Notes: generated by a model from the sequence alone, not told the origin. Shown: positions 25,991 to 39,619, numbered from the stretch's first letter. The stretch is DNA of 64,000 bases from Argentina anserina (GCF_933775445.1 NC_065874.1:33674501-33738500); one strand, 5' to 3'. A program made the numbers and translations.

Positions 25991-28900
25991 GCCCAACTGA
26001 GCCTCTTTGGCTTTAAACTTTCTTTTCCTTTTCCTTTTTCCTATTTTATTATTTAAATGTTCATTGACACGTTTTTATTTCTAATGATATTTTCACGTGC
26101 TCATATAGGAAAAATCATTGCTCATCTTACTAGGGTGATGACATTCATGCCGAGATGGGCGATACTTTTGTCATCTACATATAATTTCGATCGTATCCAT
26201 TATGTCATCGGACGAAGATCGAAAAAGATTTCATCAAGCAACTTCCTGCATGACTATCGATTTGCAGAACAATTTAATTATATGCGGTCTATTTGGCAGA
26301 CCAACAAGTGCGTTTTTTTAAGTTGCTGCTTTTGAATATATATATATATATATAAATTATCGAGCGCTATTAGCATTCTTCATGTCTATTTTTCTGGTCT
26401 TTCTTATAACGCTGATGAGACCAACGAGGGATATGATTCTCCTCTTGGTCGACATTTTTCGGGTGACGGTCCTGGGGGAGTCACGTTATTATTTAAAGGG
26501 AAGATATCGATTTCGTGTGGTCGCCTGAGTGCACCGCTGTTTTGGGTGCGATCATAAGAATCACCAATATGCATCGATTATTTTGTGACCATATACATCA
26601 CAACCCTTCTAATTCAGGTTACATACTTGAATAGTTTCGATTATTCGAAACCTATACAATCCTCGTTTCTCATAGATGCGTCGCCATAACGACTGTTATT
26701 TGAATGTTTGAGTTTTCTTAAACTCATGTTTATAAACGATAATCTCAAGGTGTATGTACTCATTTATTTGAGTTGAAATTCATTACTCTGATGCAGCACT
26801 ATTACTGACAAAAGATCCCAAAAATAACAAATTTTATGGGACACACTTCAAGTGATCTAATGAATGTCTATGACGTTGTATTATCAGAGTGGACCTTGAT
26901 GCATACTCCACCTCCAAGAAACACATGCCAATTTTTGGCACTTGTATCTATTTATTAAGGGAACTTTGGTGATGGAAACGTAACATTCTTTCATTCAAGT
27001 AAGTAAATGTTTTGAGCCTCAGGCTAAGGCCCCGCCCGATCCGATATGCAATATTTTTGTTGCAATAGATTTATGATTAGTCAATCTATTTTGACTATGT
27101 TTTCTGCTTACTTTTTTTCAAGTATGACGTCAGCATTGTCATGTTTCTTGCTCGACTTTAGCTTAAGTCATCTATTGGAATTGGAAGTTTGTTTGTGTTG
27201 TATTAAATATTAACATATTCAATAAAATTTCTCGTATTCCTTAGTTGAACTCGTGAGAATTTTACTTGCCTTAAACCTAGCATGAATCGTCAACGTTGCA
27301 ACTCACGTGGTTTTTAAATTGGCCGCTTTTGGGTTACATGAGACCCCAATAGTACTACATTGTGACCTTGGACCTTAAATTTTAGAAAACGGACATCGGA
27401 ACGTCAAAATTGACGTCATTTTTCCCGGTTACTGTTCCGGCGTTTCCGGAACGTGTTCTGACATTTTGGCCGCCTTCCGGTCACCTGTCGGCGTTTCCGG
27501 CGTCCCTTGCCGGACATCAACCCCTGCCTCCTTGCCGGCCAGCTCCGACTACCGCCGGCCAGTTTTCCGTCGATTTTTTGGCAATTTTTCGTCGTTTCTA
27601 GTCATTTTTTCGGCATATTTCCCGCCGTTTTTACTTTCACGTTTTCCGAGTCCAAATTTCACCCGGTTTTAAGTTATTTTGATATGGTTTTCCGGTTAAT
27701 TTTCCAGTTTTTCTCCAAGTCATTTCATAGCTCTAACAATTTTATTATTATGGGTGATCACCCGCACCAATTGGATGGTTTTTACTACCCTAATTGTTTG
27801 GTATTCAACTGCTCCAATACCATTTTTTTCCAACTCTTAAGTTGAACAATGTAGTTCTATTGCCATGTGATACACTCGATGGGATTGCACATTTGTTTCA
27901 ATCCCCCCTCTTACAATATCCTACAGCGTATTGTCTAGAGAAGTTCACTGCGTCGTTGACTCTTTTAATTTTATTTTGAGCAGGTCCCGCTGTGAAATCG
28001 AATGTCTTGCTAATTGTATAACCACCCACACTGGTAGTTGTTTTACGGATGTTGTGCGGAGATTTTGTTTTATATCTTCGTGCCTTGCTAAATTTTCAAA
28101 GGTTCTACATGCCAATGATGAATTTTCATCTTGATATTTGTGTTAAGAATGGAGAGGAATAAATCTGTCGGATTCCATTGTGTTTCCACAGCTTTGTCAC
28201 CTCCTCCTTTCTCATGCAGCTGCTGTAAAGTTGTACAAACAGGAATATCAGGTCCATATATAGCTTGGTCTTGTTTGATTTCGTTTATATGTAGTGTGGT
28301 TATAGTTCATGATCACCATATAACTATATATTGAAATTCTGCAGGCATATCAAAAAGGAGTTATAGGAGTAACCATAGTGTCTCACTGGTTCATTCCAAT
28401 TTCAGACGCAACGCACCACAAGAATGCTGCCTTACGATCGTTGGACTTTATGTTTGGATGGTCAGTTCTAACCAATTATATATATTCATGATACATCAAT
28501 CGATTCTCTGTTACAATAATCGATTTAGTTTGCTATATATTCATACATATGCGTACTTTGAATTTCTGTATTTTAGGTTTATGGACCCTTTGACAAACGG
28601 AGACTATCCACACAGCATGAGATCTCTCGTCGGAAACCGATTACCCAATCACAAAAGAACAATCCAAGTTACTAATTGGATCGTATGATTTTCTTGGACT
28701 AAATTATTATACTGCTTACTATGCAAGTTATACACCTAAGAACAAGTCTTTAAATGCAAGCTACTTGACAGACGCTCAGGCTACTCAATCATGTAAGTTG
28801 TAAATCAACATCAGAGCTAGCAATTACAAGTCTTTAGATCCTTTAGTAATGTTAGCTGGGTTTTGATTCTTCATCAAATTAATTTATTCATGTTAATTTG

Positions 28901-31370
28901 TTGTCGCAGTTGCGCTTAATGGCATCCCCATTGGTCCACAGGTACTTGAGCCTAGATCGAGTTGGTCATTTTTTTTATTGACTGTTCGTTCTGAAGTAAC
29001 ATATATATGGATCAGAAACTCATAAAAATCTCCATGCATGGTAATATATATATTCAGGCTGCTTCATCATGGCTGTATGTTTATCCAAAAGGACTTAGAG
29101 ACCTTTTACTCTACACAAAGACGAAGTATAATGATCCACTTATTTACATTACTGAGAATGGTAAGTTAGTGATTTTTTAGCCATGAGATGGATATTTTTT
29201 ACAGTAAACATATTAAGAATTATGTTAAACATATAAACTACATAATCTATAATGCAGGCATCAGCGAGTTCAACGATCCGAAATTATCACTTGAGGAAGC
29301 CTTGTATGACACTCAGAGAGTCGACTATTACTTTCGTCACCTCTATTACCTTCTGAAAGCAATCATGTAATAACCATAGATTTTTAAACGATATTTGAAT
29401 TGAATTGAATTCTATATAGTTATGAAATTCAATTAAAATGAAATTGTTTGTTTGCAAACTTTACGAAACGGAAACGGAAACGTTTCGAGAACGTTTAATA
29501 AGAAAACGTTACGTTTCCGAGCGAATTTATCGACTTTTATTCCGTCGCCCGTTTGCGAAAACTTCCTTCATGAAAGTTGTAGAGCTCGTCGATACGAGTT
29601 CGTGAGTATGTGACGCGTTCGAATCAGACGTCATACGTAAAAGTTATTAATGTCGGAAGTTAGTTTCCGATTTGGAAACTAGTATAAATAGGATAATTGT
29701 GTTTAGGGTTTCCATAACAGGAAACCCACACTCTCTCTCTTCTCTCCGCCTCCCTTCCTCTTTCTCTCTCCCTCGGTTCTCACTCTCTCTCCCGACTCTC
29801 CCTTCCCTCTGAAACGCTCACCGATCCGCCGTCTCCCGAGCAACGTGGCCCTCACCGCCGGCCTAGGAGGCACCGCACCTACCCCTGCAGGCAACCCCAA
29901 GGAGGACGCACCCTCTCGAGTTGCGCCGGAGCTCCACGGACAGCTCCAAGTTTCTGCGTTCTCCACCGCCGTGTCAAGCCGAACTCCGGTGGTTTTCGAG
30001 CTCCAATCGAGGTGAGGATAGCCTAGGTTTGTTGATGAGATGTTGTTGTTGAATTTTCGTGTGGTGTTGTGATGTTTTGGTGGAGATCGGAGGTTGGAGA
30101 GGATGGAGGGGTACCGCCGCCTTAGGCGGCGCGTGTGAGGAAGTAGGAGGGTCTAGGGGCGGCGTGAGGCCGTGGCGGAGAAGAGGGGAGAAAAAGGGAG
30201 AGAAATGGGGCGGCGGTGGCGTGCTACGCGCCGTCCCTGGGCTCGGCGCGTGTGCCCCACGCGCGGCCTGCCGGCGGGTGGCGCGTGTACCCCACGCGCC
30301 GCCACGTGCGGCGGTGTGACAGTGTTTTCCGATTGGGGTATTTTGGTAATTTACTTAAATGTAAATGTAAATTTTATTTACTACGGTAAATGTAATTAAA
30401 TTTTACCTTCAGTAAATGTAAATATAAATTACTTTCAGTAAATGTAAAAAGTAATTTGTAAAAGGTAATTAGTAAATTTTATTTACTGAGATTGTATTTA
30501 CATTTAAATAGTACGTATACGTATTTCAATACGTATATAATATTTATACGTACAGAAATACATATATAATATTTATACGTACAGAAATACGTATTAATTG
30601 TATATTTGAACAGTAACCATGAATAGTAACCGTGAACAGTAACACTGAACAGTAATTTCGTAAAACCGAAAATTGCTGAACAGTAACCGATTATTACTGT
30701 TTCGGCATTTAAAGGTTTACGAAACGATTCTAAATTCTTTTCTTATCTTTTCAAGGTGATCGTTAAATCAAAGAAATGAATTATCTTCGGGAATTGTGGA
30801 ATTACGCTCAAGTCAATAAGGTGAGTAAAATCTCACGTATTTACGAATCTACGCTCGCGGTGATTCAACATTTTGCAAGGGTATTTAATAATGAATTACG
30901 AACATGTATACAATATAGTGGACTACATATATACTGTATAAATGGTAATAAGTATATATATATATATAGTTTATTATGTTATGTACTGTTATTAATTCAT
31001 TAGAAAAGGTTATTTCAATGACGAAAAATTATGTATTGAGCATGTGTTTGTGAAATATGACATGTATAGGATATAGTAAACTATATATATATTGTATAAA
31101 TGGTAAATAAGTACGAATATATATAGTTTTCTATATAATATACTGTTATGAGTTTTATTGCGATTATATCGAGCATAATTTTGAAACGTACAATATGATG
31201 TGTGATTATTGTACGTGAGTTTAACATTGAGTTTGTTAAAAAGTTAATTTGTCTTTGGACGTGATTTAGTACAATATGATGTGAGATTATTGTACATGTT
31301 TGGCAAGTCGGAACCTAGCCTTGGCCGGGTGAAAGTTACGATACAGTTAGAGCTCTAGTCTGTCAGCCAT

Positions 31371-31556
31371 AGTACTTCATGTGAGGTAACGGGTGGTTAT
31401 CTACTCATGAGTACTCAGATTGTTTTGGATGTTGGGTAGCGGGTGGTTACCCAATATCAGCGTAGTACTGCATGTGAGGTAACGGGTGGTTATCTGCTCA
31501 TGGGTACTCAGATTGTTTTGGATGTTGGGTAGCGGGTGGCTATCCAATATCAGTGG
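31371..31556. repeat. 93-bp tandem duplication in the LTR
   Basis: Two units beginning AGTACT(T/G)CATGTGAGGTAACG at 31371 and 31464. Each contains GTAACGGGTGGTTATC followed by a related TAGCGGGTGG(T/C)TA. It lies upstream of the conserved LTR hairpin. Confidence 0.88.
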
Positions 31557-31793
31557 TGTATTACGAGAGGGGTAACAGATGTGTACCAGCGTTCTTGGTA
31601 CCCGTATTATAAATGCATTTAGGTAACCAGAGGGTTACTTAATTTCTCATGAGCGTTTTATTTCATATTTCTTTGGGACAACCAGATGGGCCGTCTATTG
31701 ACTCATGAGGGCATTTATATTGTTGATTCTGATTTTTCGTATATATTGATATGCGAACTATATTGTCATTTTACTCATACGAGCTATAAGCTT

Positions 31794-31819
31794 ACCGGGT
31801 TTGTGTTTACAATCCCGGT
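31794..31819 (+). other. Conserved LTR hairpin motif, copy 1
   Basis: Arms ACCGGGTTTGT and ACAATCCCGGT pair with one mismatch around a 4-nt loop. The same motif is found in all five LTR copies of this family (also 36031, 39971, 42921 and 48635). Confidence 0.8.
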
Positions 31820-32413
31820 GCACCAATTCAATGGTGTAGGGGATAATTCCGCAGGTATTGATTAGCGGAGATTGAGTGACGACTCCGGAGATTCGAAGTC
31901 GTTCGTATCCTGTTCGTGGTGAGATTCTGGCGTGGATTTGTGTGAGAATTTGAGTGAATTTATTTGTGAGCTTTGTGAGAGTTGTGAGGATTATTACATT
32001 TTCCATCATATTGTAATGTCGAATTATAAATTTGGATTGTAATAATCGGTTTGACTGAGTTGTATTTGGAACTCAGAGATGATCCGCTGTGCATGTTAAA
32101 TGATTTCAACTTCTTGAGATTGTTTTTGGTGTTCTAACGACTTTGAAATTTTGAATTTTTAGGCTCGAAATTTTAGGGTCGTTACAAATCAAATAAGTCT
32201 GATTATAATCATAATATAGATGGGTAATATATGGTTTATATCACTAATGGTCGACCTTGTTACTGGTTAGCTTAGTTTGGTTTATGGAAAAACGATGGTA
32301 CATTCATACATTATAAACAAAATTTATACAAAATGACGACTCACTCATTTTAGACTACAGTAAGATACATCTGAGTCGATTAGCCTTAAATATACAAACA
32401 TCAGCCCTTTTAA

Positions 32414-32593
<180 letters not shown>

Positions 32594-32596
32594 TGA

Positions 32597-32748
32597 TCAT
32601 TAAGAAATCGAAGTGCCTGTTATTAGTAGTGTAGACAAATGTTTATGGATTATGCAGATGAATCGCAATATTCTTGAATAATGTACTCGTGTTGTATGAC
32701 TTCTATCGTTGAATTATATTGTATGAACTATGAAAAATTCAAGTGTGA

Positions 32749-32802
<54 letters not shown>

Positions 32803-32999
32803 TCTCTACGTACATTCCCAATTTGTCTTCAATATGAAGATCACTAATGAACTTTAAGGATTAGGATTATGACAACGTTGTTTGTAATTAGAGTAATTAG
32901 CTAGCTTATGCTAATCACCAATTAGTTTGCATGCATGGTAAGTACGGTACGTAATAGCTTTTGGCCTTTCAGCATTTTGTTCACTCTTGAATTATGTAC
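32597..32999. other. 3' flank of gene A with a CT microsatellite
   Basis: Probable 3' UTR and spacer, with a CT repeat of about 55 bp at 32752-32806. No gene. Confidence 0.6.
32752..32806. repeat. CT dinucleotide microsatellite
   Basis: A nearly perfect (CT)n tract interrupted once by CC, 156 bp after the gene A stop codon. Confidence 0.96.
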
Positions 33000-33590
33000 T
33001 TTTTTTTTTTGATACAAGAAATGAAATTACGAACAAAATCTCCTAGGACATCCAGAATTAACAAGATCAAACAAAGGGCATTAGAAGCCTCAAGGGGCAT
33101 TTGATCAACCCATGATCTCGCATGCAACGTGTGACCGAGTTTCGCAAAAGCATTGGATACGAAATTAGCTTCTTTAGGAACATATTTGAAGCTAATTTCC
33201 CTGAAATCTTTTGCAAGAATTTGTATATCCTCTATGAGGATCCGAATCCTCCAAGGGGGAAGAATGGCCCCATTGATAGCGTCCACCACCATCTTTGAGT
33301 CACCTTCTACTTCAATCTTCAAGAGATTCTTTGACTTTGCAATAGCCAAGCCATTTCTAAGGGCCGTGGCCTCTGCAACTGGCACCGAAGTACATCCAGC
33401 GTGACAAGCAGCAGCAAACATTGGTCTGCCATCATGTTTTGAATGATAAAACCAGAAACTGCAGATTTGTTTTTCACAGATCCATCAAAGTTTAGTTTGA
33501 AAAGAGGCTGAACTGGTGCTTGCCACTTAATATCTACTGCTTGTAGTGGTGCATTTATTTCACCTTCAAAACAACAAGAGAGTGTCATGG
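33000..33590 (-). mobile_element. LINE fragment with an RNase H domain
   Basis: A T run at 33000-33010 marks a poly-A tail of a minus-strand insert. The minus strand encodes an RVT_3-type RNase H: KLNFDGSVKNKSAVSGFIIQN at about 33512-33450 (frame broken after it), then ATALRNGLAIAKSKNL, IEVEGDSKMVVDAI and VPKEANFVSNAFAKLGH. These match the Asp/Glu/Asp pattern of plant non-LTR retrotransposon RNase H. A frameshift lies around 33420. The RT and endonuclease are absent, as expected for 5' truncation. I did not find a TSD. Confidence 0.75.
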
Positions 33591-34184
33591 CCTCTCCTAA
33601 TTATTTCTCTTAATTAACCGCCCAAGTTGTTAATCATCTCGGTGTTGATGGAAAGCTAAACTTCCAAACTAACTAGAGCGAGCACCAAAATAATCATTCT
33701 CACCAAAACGTCCCTGCATCCTACTATCAAATTTTGCTAGAACTGTGCCATTTCTCTCCTTCAACTCCTGATCATCTTAGAGGCTCGTGTGTATTAGCTC
33801 AATGAACACGGCTTGCAGCCACCGTTTAATATCCATTTCTTGTGCAGCTTCTAGTATTTTCATCTATTCAAGTGCGTGAACTTTGACTTGGCAAGTTGGC
33901 CACCCCAGAGTCATAGAAGGATGATTGATCTGAATGCAGTTGATCGATCTCATCCTGTTGATGACCAATCTTATATATTGGGGCTTCATCATATCCAATA
34001 ATGACTATATATGTATGCATAATTAATTTGAACTAGCCTTTGTATGTATACAGCGTGTGTCACTTTCTACTGATGACTTTGCACATCTTACTAGCTTAAG
34101 CATCATGCATCTACAGAATAGCCACAATCTTATTTTAATCTTTAAATTATTCTTCCGCACTTGTCTCTGTCTACCTCTTTCCTC
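33591..34184 (+). promoter_or_regulatory. Upstream region of beta-glucosidase B
   Basis: AT-rich spacer between the LINE fragment and the gene B TATA box. No repeat or gene is visible. Confidence 0.4.
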
Positions 34185-34192
34185 TATATAAA
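34185..34192 (+). promoter_or_regulatory. TATA box of beta-glucosidase B
   Basis: TATATAAA in the context TTTCCTCTATATAAA, 68 bp before the ATG at 34260. Genes A and C have boxes in similar CCCTCTAT contexts. Confidence 0.65.
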
Positions 34193-35722
34193 TCCATGCC
34201 AAGCATATACAAAGAGCCAACAACTCTCTAATCAGTAGCAGATCGCCAAACCCCCAGCTATGGCAACTCAAGGGTCTTGGCTTTTAGCCATAGTGCTTCT
34301 ACTACTTGGCTTTGTAATGAGAGATGGCACAGCCAGTAATACTACTACACCCCCTACGCAGTATGACACTGCTTTCCTCAATAGAACTAGTTTCCCAGCA
34401 GGCTTCATATTTGGTACAGCTTCATCATCTTACCAGTCAGTCCATATCTAGCTCGCGATCGGAATTGAAATGCATGTATAATCTAAGCTTTCAATCATCG
34501 TTAGAGACTTAGTGCTTCATCGTAGAACTTAACATCATCATATTCACGTGTGTGAGTTTCAGTATGAAGGTGCTGCTCAAGAGGGTGGCAGAGGACCAAG
34601 CATATGGGATAACTACACCCACAAATATCCAGGTAATTTAACTAGCTAGCTGTTCGTGATTTTCAACTGTTCCTTTACTTGAAGATACTTGACCAACTTA
34701 TAATGCATGCAAGGCATTTGTATGGATGCCCTGGGGGATTGCAAGAATCTAAAATTTGTATCCTCCATATATATGCTTAAACAGATGCAGGCTTTTCATT
34801 TAGTTGGGCAGATAATGTAATTATATATATCCTTGTCTATATGCGGAAGTACTATTTATAGAGTGGCCGGATCTCTAAATTTCATCGCCTCTCCTTGTTA
34901 CCTTGTATCTGAATTATGATAATAGTAAATCTACGTGTTTCAACTTTGGACAGATTGTCCACTCCTTATGCTTGAAGCTCATGTTTATTGCAGAGAAGAT
35001 TAAGGACGGTAGCAATGGAGATATAGCTAATGATGAATATCACCGCTATAAGGTTCACATTTGTTCATTCTTTCTTTTTTCAAAAATGAAATAAGTATCA
35101 ACTGAGACTAAGTTGATGTAGAGTTCTAGCTTTCCACTTGTACATAGATGAGGTTTCAATTCAAGATTAGATCTTCATGCCTTACTATTCAGTTATTCAC
35201 ACAGTAAAAATATAGCTTGTACATGCATGCATGACCGAGATCGATCGTCCTCACGATGATATATGATGCTTTTTGTGATATTTGATTCTAGGAAGATGTT
35301 GGGATCATGAAGAACATGGGGTTGGATGCATATCGGTTCTCTATCTCATGGTCCAGATTGTTACCAAGTAAGTTGATTAATTATATTAGACGTACAGATT
35401 ATTAACAAGTAGCTTGGGTTGTCTCTCTTGGCTAGATTGTAGCTTGTTGTGTTTGTTTGGGATTGACTGGTTTGAGCTTGTAGTCTTTCCATCTTCATTT
35501 TGTTTGGTTTGAATTTTTTTTTTGAAGCGATTGTTTGGTTTGAATTGGTTGGTCATATATTTGAGAAGTTTCAGCTTATTTTCATTAAAAAAAATCAAAA
35601 GCAAGTTACACGATGAACCAAGTTGAATTCGGGTCCAACTTCATGGTAGAGAGGATATATATATATATATCTTAACCTGTTCCTACTTAATTAATTGTAA
35701 ATTAATGTATGTAGATTTGCAT

Positions 35723-38197
35723 TGTCACGATCCAAAATTTCGAGTATGAAATTTAAATTTCGAAGTCGTGAAAACTCTAAAACAATCTCAATAAAATCGA
35801 AATCATTTTAAGGTCACACTGGATCATTACTGAGTTCAAAATACAACTCAGTCCAATCAATTATAACAAACCAAAATCTATAATTCAACATTACATCAAA
35901 TGGAAATGTAAAATCATCACAAATCCTCACCACAAGATAAAATGAAAAAAACTTCAAGGTTGTCGGAGTTGTCCATCGATTCCGCTAATCCACACTTGCG
36001 GAATTATCTCTTACACCATCGAATAGGTGCACCGGGATTGTAAACACAAACCCGGTAAGCTTTGCAGCTCGTATGAGTAAAACAACAATATAACTTGCAT
36101 AAAAATATATACGAAACTCGACAAAACTTCAAACATAAATGCACTCATGAGTCATTAGACGGCCCATCTGGTTGTCTAATAAAATGAAAATGTATATGCT
36201 CATGAGAAATTGGCCAACCACTCTGTTTACCCAAATGCATTTATAATACGGGTACCCATGAGCGCTGGTAAACTTCTGTTACCCCTCATGATAGTACGCC
36301 ACCGACATTGGGCAACCACCTGCTACCCAATATCCAAAAATATGGGTACTCATAAGCCAATAACTCATCTGTTACCTCTTATGCAGTACCCCGATAGACA
36401 TACTAGAGCTCTAACTGTATCGTAACTTTCGCCCGGCCAAATGCTAGGTTCCGAAGACAAAAAACACGTCAGAAGACATAAAACACGTCCGAATACATAA
36501 AACAAGTCTAAAGACAAGAAAACACGTCCGTAGACAAAAACGTTTTAACAAAACTCAATGTTAAAACCACGTACAATAATCATCACATTATATTGTACAA
36601 ATCGAATCAACATGCTCAATATATAAATCTCAACACCACAATGAATTTATTGACAACGGAAATCACGACATTATATAATATAGCAAACCATATATATGTA
36701 CCTATTTACCATTTATACACATACACAATCCATTATATCAAATACATATCATAGTTCATTCTTTAAACTTTAGCATATTACTGAATCTTCTCAAGGGTAG
36801 ATTCGTCATTGTGAGATTTTACTCACCTTATAATCCTGAGCGAAATTTGCACGATTCCAAATGTGAATCATTTACTTGAAGTATCGATCGCCTTGAAAAG
36901 ATAAAAAGTGAATTTAGAATTGTTACGTAAAACCTTAAATGCCGAAACAACAATAATATTTTACTGTTCAGCAATTTATGGTTTTTACAAATTACTGTTC
37001 ATGTAGTACTATTAATGTATTTACTATTCATGTATTACTGTACAAATCTATATAAATTACCTATTCATGTACGAGTACATACTGTTTACGTATTTCTGTA
37101 CGTATGCATACTATTCAATCGTAAATACTGTCTCAGTAAATAATAATTATGATTTACCCTTCTGAAATTACTTTTACATTTACTGTACGTAATTTACATT
37201 TACAATTACCATACGTAATAAAAATTTACATTTACTATACGTAAATCACTTTTACATTTACCGCACGTAAAAATAATTTTTAACAAAATTACTATTTTGA
37301 ATTCACTGTTCACGCGACACTCACTGTGACAACACGTGGGACCCACGCGCCGATTCTAGAACCGGTGCTTAGCACGCCATTGCCGCCCCAAAACCTCTCA
37401 TTTTTTATTCCTTTTTCCTTCCTCTTCTCTTCCACGGCCTCCTGCCGCCTCCTACCTCCTCCAAGCAGCCACACACGCCACCTAAGGCGGTGGTATCCTC
37501 CCCTCTTCCTCCTACTCCGATCCGCCTCCAAATCGAATGAATCCATCCAAAATCACACCAACAAACATCACAACAAATCAAATCAATCAACCCTTACCTA
37601 AATCAAGTCATGGAAGCACCGCAGAGTCGCCAGAGTGAGCTCGACAGCGGCGGAGGGAAACGCATGCTCGGATTGCAGCGCGAGGTCTCACGGCGGCGAG
37701 GGAGGACGTCTCGACCTCAGGGTTTGTAGCGGTGGGAGACACGGACGACCGAAGGGATGTATCGCCGGTGGCGATTTCGAGAGGGGGAGAGAGAGCGCAG
37801 GGAGGAAGAGAGCAAAGGGAGGCGGGGTGAGGGTTTCTGAAAATGGAAACCCTAACTCCATTAAATTCCTTTTTATACTTGTTTCCAAAATCGGAAACTA
37901 CTTCCATCGTTAATAACTTTCACGTCCGACATTCAATTTGAACGTGCAATGTGTCCATGAATTCGTATCGACGAGCTTTACAACTTTCATGAATGAAGTT
38001 TTCACAAACGAGCGACAGAGAAAAAGTCGATTCTCACGTCGCGGAAACGTAACGTTTTTCTAATTAAAAGTTCCGATAACGTTTCCGTTTTCGATCTCCG
38101 ATGTGGCAAAGCGAAACAAACACGTTTAATGAATTTCACAAACTTTATAAATTTTAAAACAATCCAATAAATTATTTCGAAAAATAGGGTTATTATA
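35723..38197 (-). repeat. Gypsy 3' LTR, 2475 bp
   Basis: Starts TGTCACGATCC and ends GGGTTATTATA on the + strand. It includes a short tandem block of about 4 units near 36455-36540 containing AAAACACGTC, the hairpin motif at 36031-36056, and a palindromic ACCTAAGGCGG near 37480. Confidence 0.88.
36031..36056 (-). other. Conserved LTR hairpin motif, copy 2
   Basis: Arms ACCGGGATTGT and ACAAACCCGGT on the + strand with one mismatch, loop AAAC. Confidence 0.8.
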
Positions 38198-38210
38198 ATC
38201 TACCCCTCTT
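38198..38210 (-). other. Gypsy polypurine tract
   Basis: On the minus strand AAGAGGGGTAGAT lies directly before the 3' LTR. Confidence 0.7.
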
Positions 38211-38240
38211 AAAGGAATTTCGTCTCGAAATTCAGGTTCA

Positions 38241-39606
38241 CTACTCCACAAACAGCTGCGGATATCTTGCCTTCATATCAAACTCTAGTTCCCAAGAGGC
38301 ATCACCCTCATCATGGTGGCTCCACAACACTTTGACTAGTTCCACTTCCTTTCTCCGGAGCTTCTTTGTGGATCGATCCAGAATACTAACCGACTCAATA
38401 ACAAATGTGGCATTTTCCTTCACCTCAATAGTGCTATGATCAATCACATGCGACTCATCTGGTACATACTTTCTCAACATGGAAATGTGGAAGACGTTGT
38501 GAACGCCCGACATGCTAGTAGGCAAGGCTAGTCGATATGTTAGTTCTCCTACCTTCTCGAGAATTTCAAAGGGCCCAACATACCTCGGAGCCAACTTTCC
38601 TTTCTTGCCAAATCTCACTACACCCCTCATAGGTGAAACTTTTAAGAACACCTGATCGCTGATCTCAAATTCCACATGTCTCCTCTTTAAGTCTGCATAG
38701 CTCTTATATCTACTCTGTGCGGTCCGGATTCTATCTCGAATGATCGAAATCTTCTCTGTAGTTTCCTAAACCGCCTCTGGACCCATCAGTGCTTCATCAC
38801 CAATTTCGGCCCAACAGATAGGTGATCGACATGGTCTACCATAAAGAGCCTCATAAGGTGTCATGCTGATGCTAGAATGGTAACTGTTGTTGTATGAAAA
38901 CTCAATCAATCTCAAATGATCCTCCCAGCTACCTTTGAAATCCAGCACACATGCTCTCAACATATCTTCCATCACCTGATTCACCCTTTCTATGTGTCCA
39001 TCAGTCTGAGGATGAAAAGTAGTACTCATATCCAAGGTAGTACCCATAGCCTTCTGCAAACCATCCCAAAACTTCAACGTGAAACGTGCATCTCTATCAG
39101 AAACAATAGAAACGGGAGCTCCATGAAGTCTCATTACCTCATCCACATATAGTTTTCCTAGCACGTCCACATAATACTTCATTGGCACTAGAGGAAAATG
39201 AGCCGACTTGGTCAATCGATCGACAATCACCCAAATTGCATCGTGACCCTTCTTGGACCGAGGCAGTCCAGTCACAAAATCCATAGATATCTGTTCCCAC
39301 TTCCAAAGAGGAATAGTCAATGGCTTCAACATGCCAGCTAGTCGTTGATGTTCTGCTTTTACTTGCTTACATGTAAGACACTTCGATACAAATTCAGCTA
39401 CGTCTTTCTTCATCCCGTTCCACCAGAATTGCCTGCATAAGTCCTTGTACATCTTGGTGTTCCCTGGATGAACGGTATAACGAGAACGATGTGCCGTGCG
39501 AAGAACCTCCTCCTTGAGATCGTTACAATCTGGGACACACAATCTTGTCCCAAACCTCAACCCTCCATCGGGTCCAACTCTCCACTCGGAAGGACATTCA
39601 CTTAGC
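38241..39606 (-). pseudogene. Gypsy integrase and chromodomain remnant
   Basis: Reading from the primer site leftward, the frame opens with WRVGPDGG and continues with an H2C2 zinc finger (HRSRYTVHPGNTKMY, CLTCKQVKAEH), the integrase DDE core (SMDFVTGLP, VSDRDARFT, FHPQTDGHIERVNQ), and a TAG opposite 38766-38768 where relatives have a sense codon. After the stop the same protein goes on with FEISDQVFLKVSPMRG and a GPFEILEKVG module, and ends in a chromodomain-like VKVLWSHHDEGDASWELEFDM. The start of pol is missing, so the product would not be functional. Confidence 0.88.
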
Positions 39607-39617
39607 CTCTGATACCA
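39607..39617 (-). other. Gypsy primer binding site (tRNA-Met)
   Basis: On the minus strand TGGTATCAGAG follows the 5' LTR after a two-base gap. This is the initiator tRNA-Met type. Confidence 0.82.
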
Positions 39618-39619
39618 AC

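Larger units (their letters stand above)
22827..28196. other. Sequence replacing exons 3-7 of gene A
   Basis: 5.4 kb with no GH1 exon. It includes a short LTR with a GC-rich interior (24960 to about 25990), a possible terminal-repeat element at about 23255-23780 (GGCCGGCCCTGAG near its left end), TA repeats near 26338-26353, and an unclassified block at about 27390-27660 rich in CCGG and CGTTTCCGG. The last probably comes from another retrotransposon. I could not identify an event that explains the exon loss. Confidence 0.5.
29366..32186 (+). mobile_element. Solo LTR of the Ty3-gypsy family, in exon 12 of gene A
   Basis: The 2821-bp LTR runs from TGTAATAACC to GGTCGTTACA and is flanked by a perfect TSD, AATCA (29361-29365 and 32187-32191). 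Its ends and interior match the LTRs at 35723-41527. A lone LTR with an intact TSD indicates that an inserted element later lost its interior by recombination between its LTRs. It contains a GC-rich block (29740-30320), a palindrome GCCGCCTTAGGCGGC (30116-30130), a tandem repeat and the conserved hairpin motif. Confidence 0.9.

Noticed and set aside
30059..30399. GC-rich frames with Arg/Gly-rich proteins in the solo LTR
   Set aside because: They lie within LTR sequence, overlap in several frames and have no counterpart in the sister LTRs.
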